NCBI GenBank assembly: GCA_947396885.1
Contig: OX377205.1
Span: 73,876,969-73,940,968 of the forward strand
Origin: Heligmosomoides polygyrus polygyrus
Lineage: Eukaryota; Nematoda; Chromadorea; Rhabditida; Heligmosomidae
DNA length: 64,000 nt
Direction: 5' to 3'
Positions 11,928 through 23,281 of this stretch are shown piece by piece; within the stretch, counting starts at the first letter, position 1; each line of letters starts with the position of its first letter. Below the pieces are notes generated by a model. It was not told where the DNA came from and searched no databases. It saw only the letters and a program-made list of their open reading frames with translations. A program made the translations under genes and the position numbers.

Positions 11928-12232
11928 GCGCGTGCAGCGCAGTCGGATTAGGCGCCGACGGTCGCGTGCACCCGATACCAGGTGCCTTGTTCGGATTTTC
12001 CGCCCAGGGCAATCAAGCCTTCTCTCTCTCCGGGGTCGGTGAATTGGTACCAGATGTGTCTGGGAAGGAAAAAAGCGCTGACTTGTTCATTGGCTGGCCG
12101 CCGCAAGTCATTGTATGGCCAAATACGCCTTCATGTCGCCTCCACGACATCCCGCAGAAGTAGAATGCGCTGGCGCATCCCAGAAGGGATTGAGTAACGC
12201 CGTCCTTTATCCTTTATCCTTATCCTTTATGA
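11928..12232 (+). mobile_element. SINE family A, full length with target-site duplication
   Basis: A complete copy with A box CAGCGCAGTCGGATTAGGCG, B box TTGTTCGGATTTTCCGCCC, the full body, and a tail of three to four TCCTTTA/TATCCTTTAT units. ACCACAGAGG occurs immediately before it (11918-11927) and immediately after it (12233-12242). This 10-bp target-site duplication defines the ends and shows insertion as a unit by retroposition. One of the best reference copies in the window. Confidence 0.92.
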
Positions 12233-12601
12233 ACCACAGAGGCTTGTATACTTCATGTAGACTAAGACGCGTTGTATAAGTTGCAGTTTGCCAGCCAACT
12301 TCGGTTCCTTGGCTTCTTCTCTTTGCAAATGCGGTACTTACACATTTTGTCGAATTTAGGTACAAGGTGGGCTGTAATCATTGCAACGGGCTTGGCAATC
12401 TTTTTAAAAGACATTTGTCAATTGTGTTGCGCCACATATTAATAGTTCGCAGCAATTCATTGGTGTTGAACTTATACATAATGGTTTTAAAATTAATATT
12501 GAAAAAATAACTATAAAAATTATAAAAATGAAAATTACATAAGTTGGAAAATTAATTATATAACATATATAATGATTTTGAATTAGAAAAAATAAAGAAC
12601 A

Positions 12602-12850
12602 TCGTTTTTCAATCTCTTTTTGGATGTGCCACGCATCTACTTCTACGGGATGTGGTGGAGAAGATTTGAGTTCGTATTTGGCCGCTACCATGAGTTGAAC
12701 AAGCCAGTGTTTTATCTTTCTCTGACAAGTCAAATGTGGCATCAGTTCGCTGAATTTGTAGAAATGGAGGAGTTCGTTGGCCTGGCCGGAGAATCCGAGC
12801 CGAGAACCTGGAATCCGGCATACGAGACAACCGGCGCGCGCATCCTTCGA
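12602..12850 (-). mobile_element. SINE family A, minus strand
   Basis: On the minus strand it carries GGCCAACGAACTCC, AATTCAGCGAACTGATGCC, the CCGTAGAAGTAGATGCGTGG block and GGCACATCCAAAAAGAG. The tRNA-like head near 12850 is diverged. Confidence 0.75.
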
Positions 12851-14982
12851 CTCTGCAGCATTGTTGTACTCATTGTCTCACTAAGTAGTGCTGGGCTCTC
12901 ATTATAACCGTCCGGCTATCCTCTCTCGACCCGCGTTGTAACGTTCCCATTCCGAAGCAGCCGAATCTAAAGTTCGATGGGTGAACATTTCTGCTAGGGC
13001 TGTCTGAAGTCCTCTTTGAAGTGAGCATCCGACTTCTGCAATTCAAGAACGCCGTTAGTGCGATGGTCGTGCTCACAGCAGGCGAACTAGAACAAATTCG
13101 ATATGCACAATGCACCACTGTGTAATGTGTAGTTTTCACAAAAACTAGAAGGACGGCTCTAAAAGATTATAGATGAGGCGAGGTCTCAGCAGTGACGATT
13201 TTGGATTTTTTCCACGATTTTCTAAATACGTCTCTCTCCACACCCCAATACATCGTGTAAGAGAAGTGAAAATTATAAAGTGATCGTCCAAAGAACGCAA
13301 GAATCGAAAGTGAATTGGAAGCTATTGTTTTGAAATCGAACCTCGTTTTATCCGCACAAAATGCGTTTCTCCTCGAACGGGATTCTGTCAGCAAAACGAG
13401 GAGGAGCTGGTTGCAGTTTGCTCTCCATCTCCCCACCTTGGTGCCTGCAATTGAGTCAATTTCAGCCTTTCGATCGTCCATTATCCACATTCTTTGGACT
13501 AAAAACCGCACATCCAGCATAGAAAAACGGAAATGCTGATGTTCTCTATACATCAGATGAGACACAATACTGCGGTAACACCTGTAATGATATGTACTCA
13601 CACGATCTGAATGCTCTCACTAGGCCAGAGGCATGCGGTTGTGTACAATAGCGCACTACCGTGATCACAAACCTGGCCAAAATGTGTGAAATTTCGTCTG
13701 CTGTAGGCGCTATATTCCTCTAACTTTTCATTGAAGTAATTATGGGCCCCCATGTATTCGAGCTTCATGTTGTTTGCGTCCGTCAGACTCTCAGTTATGG
13801 AGTAGATCTTTTCGAGTTTTCCATCTAAGAGCTGAGTAACTTCAAGTGGAGGAGTTCTGGATTTTCAAATTTCAAATTCTTCAAATTCTGAAGTGCCAGC
13901 TCACAGTTTATGGTTGCTTCCTAGTTGAGTACCATTTGGTTACCAGTTGGTCTTCCTTACCTATATGTATGTTAGGCTGCCTCACGAAGTAATCCTAGCG
14001 GGAAACCTAACAAATTTCTCTGGGAAACTATGCTCGGCTTTCAGTTGGGGTTTGGTCACGTCTTTTCCCTCCTCCCTAGGAGAAGCCGTTTGTGAGCCAG
14101 GGATGCTTTTCAAGCGCTTTGTCCAACACATTTCAATTACTCGACGTGTCTTACAATTTCAGAGGTACATAGAAGTAGGCAGTTGATGGTATTGCAGCGT
14201 CTAGTGCAGCAGGATGGACCCTACATATGCTTTAGCTGAGCAGTGTACTATTTTATGGAATTGTTGCGATGCCCTGTGGCCTAACCATGTGAGGCTTAAC
14301 TGCTCCACGTGCAAAGAGTGTTCGCAGAACTGCTCACTTTGTGTTTCCAACTTCTTTCCTCTAAACGCCTCAGTATTCCCAGTTACGATTGTTGTGCGAC
14401 TTAGGTTTTTGGGTGAATCCTTATGAATAGGTCTGATGTTTCGACTTTCCGTCGCCTTCGGGGGCCTAAATGTGGAGCACAGGTTTACGCTTGAGACCTA
14501 CTTCCCAAGCTGCTTGACTGACCTGCGATTTTCGACTCAGTTCTGGGGCCACTACGATACAAAGCATTTGTGTTCTGTCACTGTCACTGTGATTATGATC
14601 AGATTATCCATTGTGACATAGCGTTTCATCCACATCATATGTTCATACAGGAAGTTCCGCACCAGTTTCGTGACTTTCCATTTGTTCCGCATAATTTTGT
14701 GACGGATTTTCGCTTAAACAGCGGTCTTCTAAGACGGAAATTTTGGTGATTTTTTTGGACTTCTATGAGAACCTGCTTTTGCTCCCCAGCAGTCCTTCGT
14801 CGTGTTTGTCCCCAGGGAGGTGATTAGGTTGGATGGTTGATATGTCCTATTTGGCGAAGAGAAAAACTTTCCGGAGAGCTTCCATTGCCCAGCGTTCCTT
14901 TACCAGGCAGCCTTTGCTCAGCATAAAGGGAAATGCGCCTCATGAAGTGGTAAATGGACCGTAGTCCTCAGAGGCTTGCCAT
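12851..14982. other. No gene recognised
   Basis: Open frames of up to 144 codons on the minus strand (13167-13601) and 70-80 codons on the plus strand have no family resemblance, no flanking consensus splice sites and no compositional change. They are treated as chance frames. Confidence 0.4.
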
Positions 14983-15100
14983 CAGGGATGTGCGGAATTT
15001 CCGTTTCCGCGTTTCGTATTACAGTTTCCGGCCATTTTTGAGCATTTCCTTTCCGTTTTTCATCTTCCGCTTTTTCCAGAAAAATTTCCCCACATCCCTG
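14983..15100. mobile_element. Small MITE with about 20-bp TIRs
   Basis: CAGGGATGTGCGGAATTTCC at the left end mirrors the right end, GGAAATTTTTC... read as CAGGGATGTGGGGAAATTTT on the minus strand. CAT occurs on both flanks (14980-14982 and 15101-15103) and may be the target duplication. The internal sequence is itself partly palindromic, rich in TTTCCG. Confidence 0.65.
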
Positions 15101-15103
15101 CAT

Positions 15104-15952
15104 CCTCGGATCTCGTAAATTTCTCAATTAAAATAAAGTGAAAATGTTTCCGTCATCGTTTAGGAAATCAGGCTTCTTCTAGCGCTGAACTGGTTCATGC
15201 TAAACAAAATTGATATAAATCAGCACATTCTTGTTCGAAAGGAGGCGAAAAGACAGTTTGTGCCTTTCGCCCACGATTGGAATAGTATTTTATGAATTCG
15301 GTGGAATACGATAAGAGAGCATTTCATTAATAGCAAATGGTGCACTTCAACAGCTTCCATAATGCATGCGCATGTCCCGATTTAATAAATTTTGAAGAAC
15401 AGTTGAGCATGCACAGTGCTCCAATAAAGCTCCCAGCACAAGTGCTAGCGAGTTGGCCTTTTGGAGAACTCGAGTAGAAATCAGGAGCGTTGTCAGCAAA
15501 TTAAATGACGTTATCAGCCACTACATATGGAGAGGATTTCTTGAATATGTTTCAAAAGACGTCTATAATAAGCAGTAAAAGGCCTTAAAAAATCGTTCGC
15601 CCACGATGTCAAAAATAGAAACTCATGGAGTGGATTGAATTCGACACGAAGCATCCTAATTACGTCAGCAAGTGACGAGAAAAAATCGTCTAAGTAAATC
15701 TCATTTCACGCTTTGCCCTGCTGCCCTTGTCGGAAGCTCGTCAGCCTCTCGAGACCTCGACCTTCAGAAGTGCTGCTTAGCCTAGTGCATTGCATGGTCA
15801 GCCGTTCCTCAATCAGCAGTCGTGTTGCCGCCTTGTGGTTGATTAATCAGAAGCAGCTCCCCCTAATCCGAGAACCGTTGTTATAAAAATCTTATCCGAA
15901 AAACATTTTCCTATTATATGTAGTAGGTTGTGTCGGGTTTTAATATTATAAA
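15104..15952. other. No gene recognised
   Basis: Mixed-composition sequence without coding signal or recognised repeat. Confidence 0.4.
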
Positions 15953-15962
15953 TTTAAGCTAT

Positions 15963-16283
15963 TCCCTGGGTCGCGTGCAGCGCAGTCGGAAGAGGCGCCG
16001 GCTGTCGCTTGCACCCGATACCAGGTTCCTGGTTCGGAATTCCCGCCCAGGCCAACCAAGCCTTCCATCTCTCCGGGGTCGGTGAATTGATACCAGAATT
16101 GTCTGGGAAGGATAAAGCGCTGACTTGTTCATCGGCTGGCCACCGCAAGTCATTGTATGGCCAAATACGCATTCAAGTCGCCTCCACCACGTCCCGTAGA
16201 AGTAGAATCCCAAAAGGGAAGTAGAATCTGTGGCGCATCCCAAAAGGGATTGAGTAACACCGTCCCTTATCCTTTATTTATCC
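15963..16283 (+). mobile_element. SINE family A, full length with target-site duplication and short internal duplication
   Basis: Complete copy with CAGCGCAGTCGGAAGAGGCG, CTGGTTCGGAATTCCCGCCC, the body and the TTATCCTTTATTTATCC tail. TTTAAGCTAT flanks it on both sides (15953-15962 and 16284-16293). Near its 3' end GTAGAAGTAGAATCCCAAAA then GGGAAGTAGAATCTGTGGCG shows a short local duplication of the AGTAGAATC...CCCAAAAGGGA segment, specific to this copy. Confidence 0.92.
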
Positions 16284-16423
16284 TTTAAGCTATCCCTTCC
16301 AAGTTACTTGTAGCAGGAAAAGAGGATTCACAGTCATTATGCCTCCGCATTAGCAGAGAAGCATGTTGCGTAGCGCATCCGCTTGGGTTGATCTACGCTG
16401 ACCCTTTCCCGGTGTAATGCATG

Positions 16424-16705
16424 GGCACGCGGTAGCGAAGTCGGAAGAGGTGGCGTTTGCCACGCGCATTCCGAATTGAGGATTCCCGGTTCTTGTCCCG
16501 CATCGCCAACCAGGTCCTTTTTCACTCCGGGGTCAATAAATTGGCGCTAGGCTTGCCTGATGAGCATAAAGCACCGACTAGTCTATGTGTATATGCTACA
16601 TGCGCCTCAAAAATTGCCTTTCCGGTCCTCCTTAGGATCCGAATGCATGGCGCATTCCACAAACGGATTGATCAACACCATCCTTTATACTTTTATTCTT
16701 CGTTT
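16424..16705 (+). mobile_element. SINE family A, diverged
   Basis: Head GGTAGCGAAGTCGGAAGAGG, B box region GGATTCCCGGTTCTTGTCCC, then TCACTCCGGGGTCAATAAAT and ATGGCGCATTCCACAAACGG with a CCTTTATACTTTTATT tail. It is older than its neighbour at 15963, from which it is about 140 bases away. Confidence 0.75.
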
Positions 16706-18429
16706 TCACTCCGCAATGTCACCAGTATTGTTTGAAAACTTTTATAAATATACATTGCGCACAAATTTGGCCCTGGATACCTGCTTTAGACCAACGCTCC
16801 GTCGACAGCTAATGTAAAACGCATAGCTGTTCTTTATTTTCCAACAATTCCGCATCTAAAAGAACAAGGTCCTAATATGACGTGGCCTCAAGGACCGGAT
16901 TCATCAACGGCTTACCGATGAATGGGGTAGAGATACCCACGATGACGCATTCATCTCTACTTCTTACCATATCTCTATCACTTGTACCCCGCATACATGG
17001 GAGTTTAATTGATAGTGAATACGGCCCAAAAGTGTCCATGCTTCTAAGGCACTTAGTATCCTACCTCAGATCGAAAAGAAACGGCAGTTTCTTGCCTGGT
17101 CCATGCAGATGCAGAGCTTGCGCTGTGCATTCATCTCGTTTGTGCTGAAGCTGCAGAAGTCAAGTGTTTCACCAGAGGGTGCATACTTTCCTATGCGTTT
17201 TTTGATGAACTTTCTGTTTGAACAGTATCTCTTACTTCCCTTATCAATTATGTGAAATCATTCGGAAATTTTAAACTGAAAACGGTGCCTCTATTAAAAT
17301 TTACAGATAAAACTTGGGAACTGAAACCACAAAAAAGTATAAAACTACAGGCTTAAGAAACCTAAGCGACCGTCGTTTACTACAGAATCCACGAGTATCA
17401 TGGACATTCGCTCCATCACTCAAACCGACATCAGTGCCTAATCCAGGCTCCAACAGTAATCCACACAAAGTTTATTTCTTCTTGAAGTCCTGCGTTCCGG
17501 TACACTCCACTGCACCACCAGCGCTGTTTCATCAAACTGTTTCTTCTTAGTTTTCTTTTTTTCAAGAGATCTAACATCTTCATGTTATAAGTTGGAGAAT
17601 CGTATGGTAGTACCATCTTCGATGCAAATCTCGACATCTGAAAGTCCCCGGATTCTCGTTAGCTATTATGCAATGTTATGTCATCGAACCTTATTTACAT
17701 GTGAAGTGGACTAGCTAACCAAAACACTGAGCACATTGTCGGTTTTTACCATGTGATTTTTTTGCATTCTCAACGTGTTCCATTTACGGCACCACTTCCT
17801 GCTTGAAAAAAGGTTGACAATAGACATCACAAAACATTGAAAAATTCACATTTTCAGAAGCAATTTAGGGGCCATTCCTACGAAGCATTTCAAATACATT
17901 GGCACTCGACGAGACGACAAGTTTGGGAAGGCGCTCGACAAGACGACAAGATTATATATACCGGAGCAAGAACTATAAAAGCAAATGGTTGTGCTCAACC
18001 CCTATTTTCTGAGTGTGATGCAATCTAAAGCAAAGTGTCTAACATTCCTCACGCAAACAAAAATATTCCGGTTTCAGTATGCATATAAATAGGTGAGCCT
18101 ACAGTGCGTACAGTTTGTTGTTGATCATTTAAGCCTTGGCAAGCGCAATTTTTCGCAACTTTTGCCTGAAGTGGAGGATGGTGGGGTTAGCCGAGACGCA
18201 GTTTGCATGCAACCGAACGCAACAAATCTAACAAACTGAACCTCCCTTCTGCTTTTGCCCGTTCTTCTTGCTGTGCGCCACGCATTTCAAAAAGGTTCCT
18301 CTCTACTCACCGATTATAGCATATGACTCGTTTGATCCAGTGTGGGAATGCTCACCTACTGAGAATTAGTAGCTCTTTCAATACATTCAACAACTAATGA
18401 GCATGTCATCATTATTATCTGCAACATAT
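16706..18429. other. No gene recognised
   Basis: No exon, LINE or SINE body was recognised. A minus-strand frame at 17431-17637 is weakly transposase-like in one short segment but too poor to call. Confidence 0.4.
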
Positions 18430-19070
18430 TGCCATTTATCATCTAATTTGTAGACCCGCTTCTATAGAATGCCTGGAGTTTTGACGAAAAAAATTCGGCG
18501 AGGCACTTTTCAAGTTGCTCCCCCACGGTAATGGGCCGACAACGAAAGAAACAGACGGCACTCTATTGGAGCAGGGACCCGTGACCACGGTGGCTGGGCC
18601 AGAACATGCCATCCAAAACACTTGTGCTTTTTCTTAGTCTACTTTGCAACTTGTGGACCCGCATTATCGTGAAGGAAGAAGATCTCATCTTGTTTCCCAG
18701 GAAGAGCTGCTTCGATCAAGAATCCAACTGCCTGAAGTATGTAGATATACAGGTAGCAGCCCTTAGCGAATGACTGTTTTGCAGTTCTACTAGACCCTGA
18801 GCATTACCTTCTTCGGATGAAGTTCGGTTTTGTCGTCGGAATCCCTGGTTGGGAAGCGTCAGCCACTGACGCTTCAGAATCTCATGCATCGGGGATCTCC
18901 TTGAACCGCTCCAGAAGGCGCTCCTCATCCTCTGCAGCTGGCCTCCCAGACCGCTTTGGTCCTCAAAGTCAAAACTCTCGCTTTTGAACTTCCGGAACCA
19001 AACCTTGACTGAGCCGTAGGACATAGTGGAAGCAGTGGAAGCACCATCGCTTCTCAGAGAGGTGTTTCTT
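18430..19070 (-). pseudogene. Degenerate mariner transposase
   Basis: On the minus strand, SYGSVKVWFRKFKSESFDFE (about 19020-18965) matches the second helix-turn-helix of mariner transposases (SYxTVxxWFxxFRxGDFxxED). Downstream, FFLHDNAGPQVAK (about 18685-18648) matches the HDNARPH block with the second catalytic aspartate. It is followed by a stop and then APIECRLFLSLAHYRGG (about 18580-18530), where the third catalytic aspartate position of the APSDYHLF block reads E. Frameshifts and a stop make it a remnant. It is a separate, older copy than the element at 56.7-58.0 kb. Confidence 0.75.
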
Positions 19071-20004
19071 GCTGCACCCCTTGCGTTGGCGTGCTTCCTA
19101 GATTTGGAGAGCTGGAGCAGTCGAACTTGCTTGGTGTCGAGGACGATTTTAACGATTTATCAGCTACATTCATGACGCAATTTCACTACAATAGTGGCAT
19201 ATATAGTCCATATTTTGGCCTATCTATGTGCTATGGAAAAAGGTTTCAGACCATCTCTCAAAAATTTTACGAAATAGTAAACATCGTGGTGGGTTCTTGA
19301 ACAACCTAGTTCATAGAATGGGTGATGTACGTGAAAAGAAACTGACTGCTCAACTCTGTCTTTTTTGTTGTTCTAGGGTTTCTGTTATCGGCGTGTACTA
19401 TTTACCTTCTTCAAACGTGGAAGAAAAGAATGCACACCATCAAAGTGCACAGTTGAGCTTTCAAAAGATAAGCAATGTGGAATAGGTGGATGGTAAGATA
19501 TCCGCTGCTGTACAACTGTTCTTCGCATAGATTACGACTAGCTGTAATATTATTTAGGAGCAAAGGCGGTTTCCATTCGGTTTTTCCAGACCTGTAATAG
19601 GTGGCTATCGGTTGATTGATAACTCGTCTTTTTCGCCTTACGAACTTACGGAGACGTGGCAGGTTCAGAAGCAGGCCAGCAGCACTCCATCTCTATTAAA
19701 GAAGACAGCGGAAACAACAAGTACTACCGTGCGTTTCTAGAGAATTTTTTGATGAGTAGGTCGTAGAGGCGTAATTTGAACTTACGGAAGGCTGCTCAAG
19801 TGCTCTAAGTACTTATAGTGGATGCATATAACACAGAAGGTGGTTGCTAAACAGTGTAAAGAAGAAGCTGTTGTCGAACAACCGTCTGCACCATTCAGCC
19901 CCAACAGAACGGATTCGTCTAGTGATGTAGCTACACAGGATGAAAGTTCTAGTAAAGCTGTCAAACAATTTCGTGATAGATAAAGAGTAAAGCTTGGCAT
20001 AAAT
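19071..20004. other. No gene recognised
   Basis: No coding signal or recognised repeat between the mariner remnant and the next SINE. Confidence 0.4.
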
Positions 20005-20275
20005 CAATTTCTGTTTGGGATGCGCGACACATTCTACCCCACGGAAAATAGGCAAGGCAGTTTTTGATGCGGACTTAGCCTACATAATGGCTTGCATTCG
20101 TTCACCGGTGATGTCGGTGTTTTAGCCTCTACAGACAGGACTGCATCCATTTCAACGACCCTTGAGTATGTAATCGAAGCCTTAAACAGCCTGCGCTGGA
20201 CCCGTACCAAGGACCTCGACTTGGGATGCACGCATTGGCCGGCGTCTCGTCTGACTGCGCTACTATGCGCATATT
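20005..20275 (-). mobile_element. SINE family A, minus strand, diverged
   Basis: On the minus strand the head reads ATAGTAGCGCAGTCAGACGA, then CGTGCATCCCAAGTCGAGGT, and the far end carries GTGTCGCGCATCCCAAACAG. The middle is diverged. Confidence 0.7.
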
Positions 20276-20424
20276 TCTCAACTGCAAATAAATAAATTTA
20301 TATTCGTTCTTCCAGAAGTTTGTTCTGGCTGCAGCATTTATCCCAGACGACAAAGAGAGGTTGTACAACACGCTATTATTCCATGAGCTAGGGCAGTGCT
20401 GTTTTGATTTTCATCAATTTTATA

Positions 20425-20710
20425 AGCGTGGTAGCGCAGTCGGAGGAGGACTGTTGCGTGCACTTCGAAAGCAAGTTCATGGTTCTGATTTCAAGGGCCT
20501 ACCAAGCCTTCCACCCCTCCGCGGTCGCTAAAGTGGTCAGGGCTGCTTTGGGCACCTTCCGGGACGCTTCCAATTACCTCGAATTTAAGGTAGTATTGTA
20601 TAGACCAAGTACGGAGTCAAATTGCTTTCACGACATATTGTGGAGGTAGAACACATGGCGCATCCTAGGTGAGGTGATCAATGCCGTCCTTTATCCTTTA
20701 TCCTTATCGT
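20425..20710 (+). mobile_element. SINE family A
   Basis: Head GTGGTAGCGCAGTCGGAGGA, then CCTACCAAGCCTTCCACCCC and GCGGTCGCTAAAGTGGTCAG, ending with CATGGCGCATCCTAGG and GCCGTCCTTTATCCTTTATC. Confidence 0.8.
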
Positions 20711-20839
20711 GGCTTTTGAGCTTTTCTTGCTTCACATATAGTTAATTTTCAGAGGAGTATATACCATTTTCGCTATTAATCGCTTCGTGTGCCAGTTAAT
20801 GTTGTTAAAGAATCATCTTTGATCAAGATATTTGCAGGA

Positions 20840-21500
20840 ACTGCGGGAGATTTCCGTCAGGGGAGCGTGACGTCTTCCGAGCTTATCCTCTGCGCTCCGT
20901 GGAATGGGCAGTCGCATGAGCTGCTCGTGCCCCGACGCCTACTGCGGCGGTGTGGACGAGCGACGTCTTCGGTGAGTGTCTGAAGAGTTCTGCCGCCGGC
21001 TTCCGTGTGTCGATTCTGCCTTCTCGGGCCGCTACCGATTCTCCCACGTGTCCGACGGCCAAGTGTTTGCCGTCCGTCGTCCGCGGGCGTGTAGTCCATA
21101 GCGGTCGGCTGTGGCCGCGAATGAATGGCCCGTCGAGATGCCAAATTTAATTGATGACCAACTCTTGGACGAGCGCGGCGTCGTTGGCACTTCGCGGCTA
21201 ATACGCCGCGAAGAATCAACGGCTTCTCAACGCCTCCGACCCTCGGGAACGGATGGAGCAGTTGTCCGGAGGCGGAAGCTGTTTACCGAGACCGAGGGCG
21301 AGAGTATGTATGTGGGAACCGAACACGCGAACTCTCAGGCCGCTTGCCATTGCGTTGTTTTTGGAGAACAGCCGTGGGCTCCGGACGTGCTCTCCGTGAA
21401 AAGGCGAAGGCCTAATGGGGGTGAGGGTGTCGTTGACCATGCAGAGCACTTGCGGCCCGGTCTGATGAAGTTGGAAGCACAAGAAATTCTCGTGAAACCT
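20840..21500. promoter_or_regulatory. GC-rich non-coding island (candidate)
   Basis: CpG-rich block with open frames on both strands (136 codons plus, 120 codons minus). The overlapping long frames on opposite strands, arginine- and proline-rich and without splice signals, point to GC-driven openness rather than genes. Contains ATTTAATTGAT at about 21146. Role unknown. Confidence 0.25.
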
Positions 21501-22124
21501 GATGCTACGAACCTTTCCTAAAACTAAGCCTCACGATGCACATAATGACAAAAGTTCCCGATAGGTTTTTTGGATAACTTCCTCATTCGCCTTAGACGAT
21601 TGCGGTGCCATCTGAAGAACTCGGCGGAAGACAAATCCTCGGTAGTTTGCCTAAGGAGGAATTGAACCAGGTTTGTTAATCGGTGCTGCAAACTTTGCTT
21701 GGTGCTGCGCCATTTGCAGCATTCCCACCATATTCATTATAATTCAGGTTACATCTGAGAAAGAGAAAGTTTCAGGCCTATATCTTGGTGACACAAAACT
21801 TCAGCTCACACGGGACGTCTTGTTCTTCTGACCTAATCAAAAATGTGCATCATATTCTAGCTATTGGGAACTGGGAAAGTGTTCGTTAGTTTGTGACTGG
21901 GGTATGGTCAGATTTTTCCTTCGTTTTCGAGCTACGAAGTTCACCTTTGCAATACCAGCGCCACCAGGTGCACCGGATCTGTACTAGTAAAAGGGGCGCA
22001 TTATCTGATTGGCTTTGTTTTAGTTTCATAAAGAAATGCACAGCAAAAAATTATAAAATGAATACATTACCTGTCTTCACGCATTCAGTATGACGATCTG
22101 GTCCGTCGTAGGGTATTTTTTGTA
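21501..22124. other. No gene recognised
   Basis: No coding signal or recognised repeat. Confidence 0.4.
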
Positions 22125-22556
22125 GTGATGGTAAAGGTTAGGCCCTAAGATTTTGCTCGGAGTGACACGACTCACGCAAGTGCGAGAAGGCCTCCGGAGT
22201 TCAGAGCTTCGCCGAAGTTCGAAGATCAGAGACGCTATCGCGTGGGCCAAGTTGTTGAAAATTAGGTGGGCCGGCCACGTAATGCGCTTCGCAGACCTGC
22301 TGGACGAGAGCCGTTACCTATTGGATTCCGCGGGATATCGAGAGAACCCCAGGACGCCCACCAACGCGTTGGTCAGACTTCTTCGTGAAAGCCCTGAACG
22401 ACCTCTATGACACTCTTCGTGTCCCTCGAGCGAGGAGGATCCATTGGAGCACTCTGGCACGCGAGAGGGCCGAATGGAGACGCTGCTGGCGCCCGCTCGA
22501 GCAAGTCGATGATCAATGGGACGACAGGACAGGTTACAGGTGATGGTAAAGGTTAA
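22125..22556. repeat. 16-bp direct repeat flanking an RTE fragment
   Basis: GTGATGGTAAAGGTTA occurs at 22125-22140 and again, identically, at 22541-22556, exactly bracketing the RTE fragment. It is best read as a target-site duplication from insertion of a 5'-truncated LINE. Alternatively the right copy is part of the RTE 3' tail. Confidence 0.75.
22141..22540 (+). pseudogene. 5'-truncated RTE-type LINE, C-terminal end of ORF2
   Basis: The frame reads ELRRSSKIRDAIAWAKLLKI then RWAGHVMR, the conserved KIRWAGHVxR block near the C-terminus of RTE-clade LINE proteins. After a frameshift near 22360 it continues [40 protein letters not shown] and [10 protein letters not shown], the usual end of these proteins. 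Only about the last 130 residues are present, so it is a dead-on-arrival insertion. The perfect 16-bp flanking repeat suggests it is fairly young. A far older copy of the same protein end lies at 35.1-35.6 kb. Confidence 0.88.
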
Positions 22557-22599
22557 CGGATTAATTCACGCAAGCCTCTTCCAAGCTGTGGTGTATTGT

Positions 22600-22800
22600 G
22601 AGAAGATCTTTTCCCTTCTAATTAAACGAACCTCTTTTCCCTTTATTACAAGAGAAATGCCTCCTTGTCCTTATTTGTAGAATTTCTTTTGTGTTTTCTT
22701 TTTGTGTTCTTTCGTGATAGTTGTCTAGTTTGCTGTATCGTATTAGAAGCGCACTATTTTGTGCAAATAAACAAATAAATAAGTAAATAAATAAATAAAT
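22600..22800 (+). mobile_element. LINE 3' end with AAATA tail
   Basis: T-rich sequence with TTTCTTTTGTGTTTTC followed by an AAATAAATAAGT-type tail at about 22768-22800. Layout and composition match the 3' UTR of the CR1-like LINE at 2.8-3.0 kb. No coding part remains. Confidence 0.5.
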
Positions 22801-22859
22801 GCGGCTACTTGACCACGAAGACTTCATCCCACGAAGGTGTGACCCTGCTGTTACTGTGC

Positions 22860-23110
22860 TCCAAAACTAATTACTGCCGCACAACAGTGCCTCATAGTGG
22901 TGTCTCGCGATCACTCGTTCGTAAGAGTCGGCGAGTCCTTGCCTGAGAGCGCGTGAATTGCCGATTTGTGCGGTATTTGCATAGGGATTTCCTCCGGGCC
23001 CACTTAATTTGCGCCTCATGGCCGCGTGATCCTCTCAGCGACGACGACTCCCGTTGCCGACTTCAAAGGGTTTGCCGAGATGGAAGACCGCTGCTTGTTT
23101 CTTGGATCGT
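22860..23110. promoter_or_regulatory. GC-rich island with POU-octamer and homeodomain-like sites (candidate enhancer)
   Basis: A compact GC-rich block carries a perfect octamer ATTTGCAT at 22975-22982, the usual POU-domain site, and CTTAATTTGC at 23003-23012. AACTAATTACTG lies near 22868. No convincing coding signal is present. Such clustering in a GC-rich island suggests a developmental enhancer, but only the sites themselves are observed. Confidence 0.35.
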
Positions 23111-23281
23111 TATTTCAGGCAAACACTCCTCGTTCCTCGTATTCTAATGAGTGTAGGCTACAAGCGAAACTCCTGTTTCCTAACCCAAGGTGTTACACAG
23201 TTCTCCTTGTTATTTTGCACCTACATGTACACAATTTGTACCTACATGTACACATGCTCATTTTTCATTAATTCCATAATA

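Noticed and set aside
12602..12850. Open frame of 95 codons resembling a small protein repeated elsewhere
   Set aside because: The similar peptides (for example at 16 kb, 25 kb, 38 kb and 47 kb) are translations of the SINE body in various frames, not a gene family.
13167..13601. 144-codon minus-strand frame
   Set aside because: No family resemblance, no splice sites and no compositional signal; an overlapping frame exists on the plus strand.
17431..17637. Possible Tc1-type transposase fragment on the minus strand
   Set aside because: Only one short segment is vaguely similar; no catalytic block or TIR supports it.
21111..21521. 136-codon open frame on the plus strand
   Set aside because: Same situation: GC-driven openness, overlapping frames on the other strand, no protein character.
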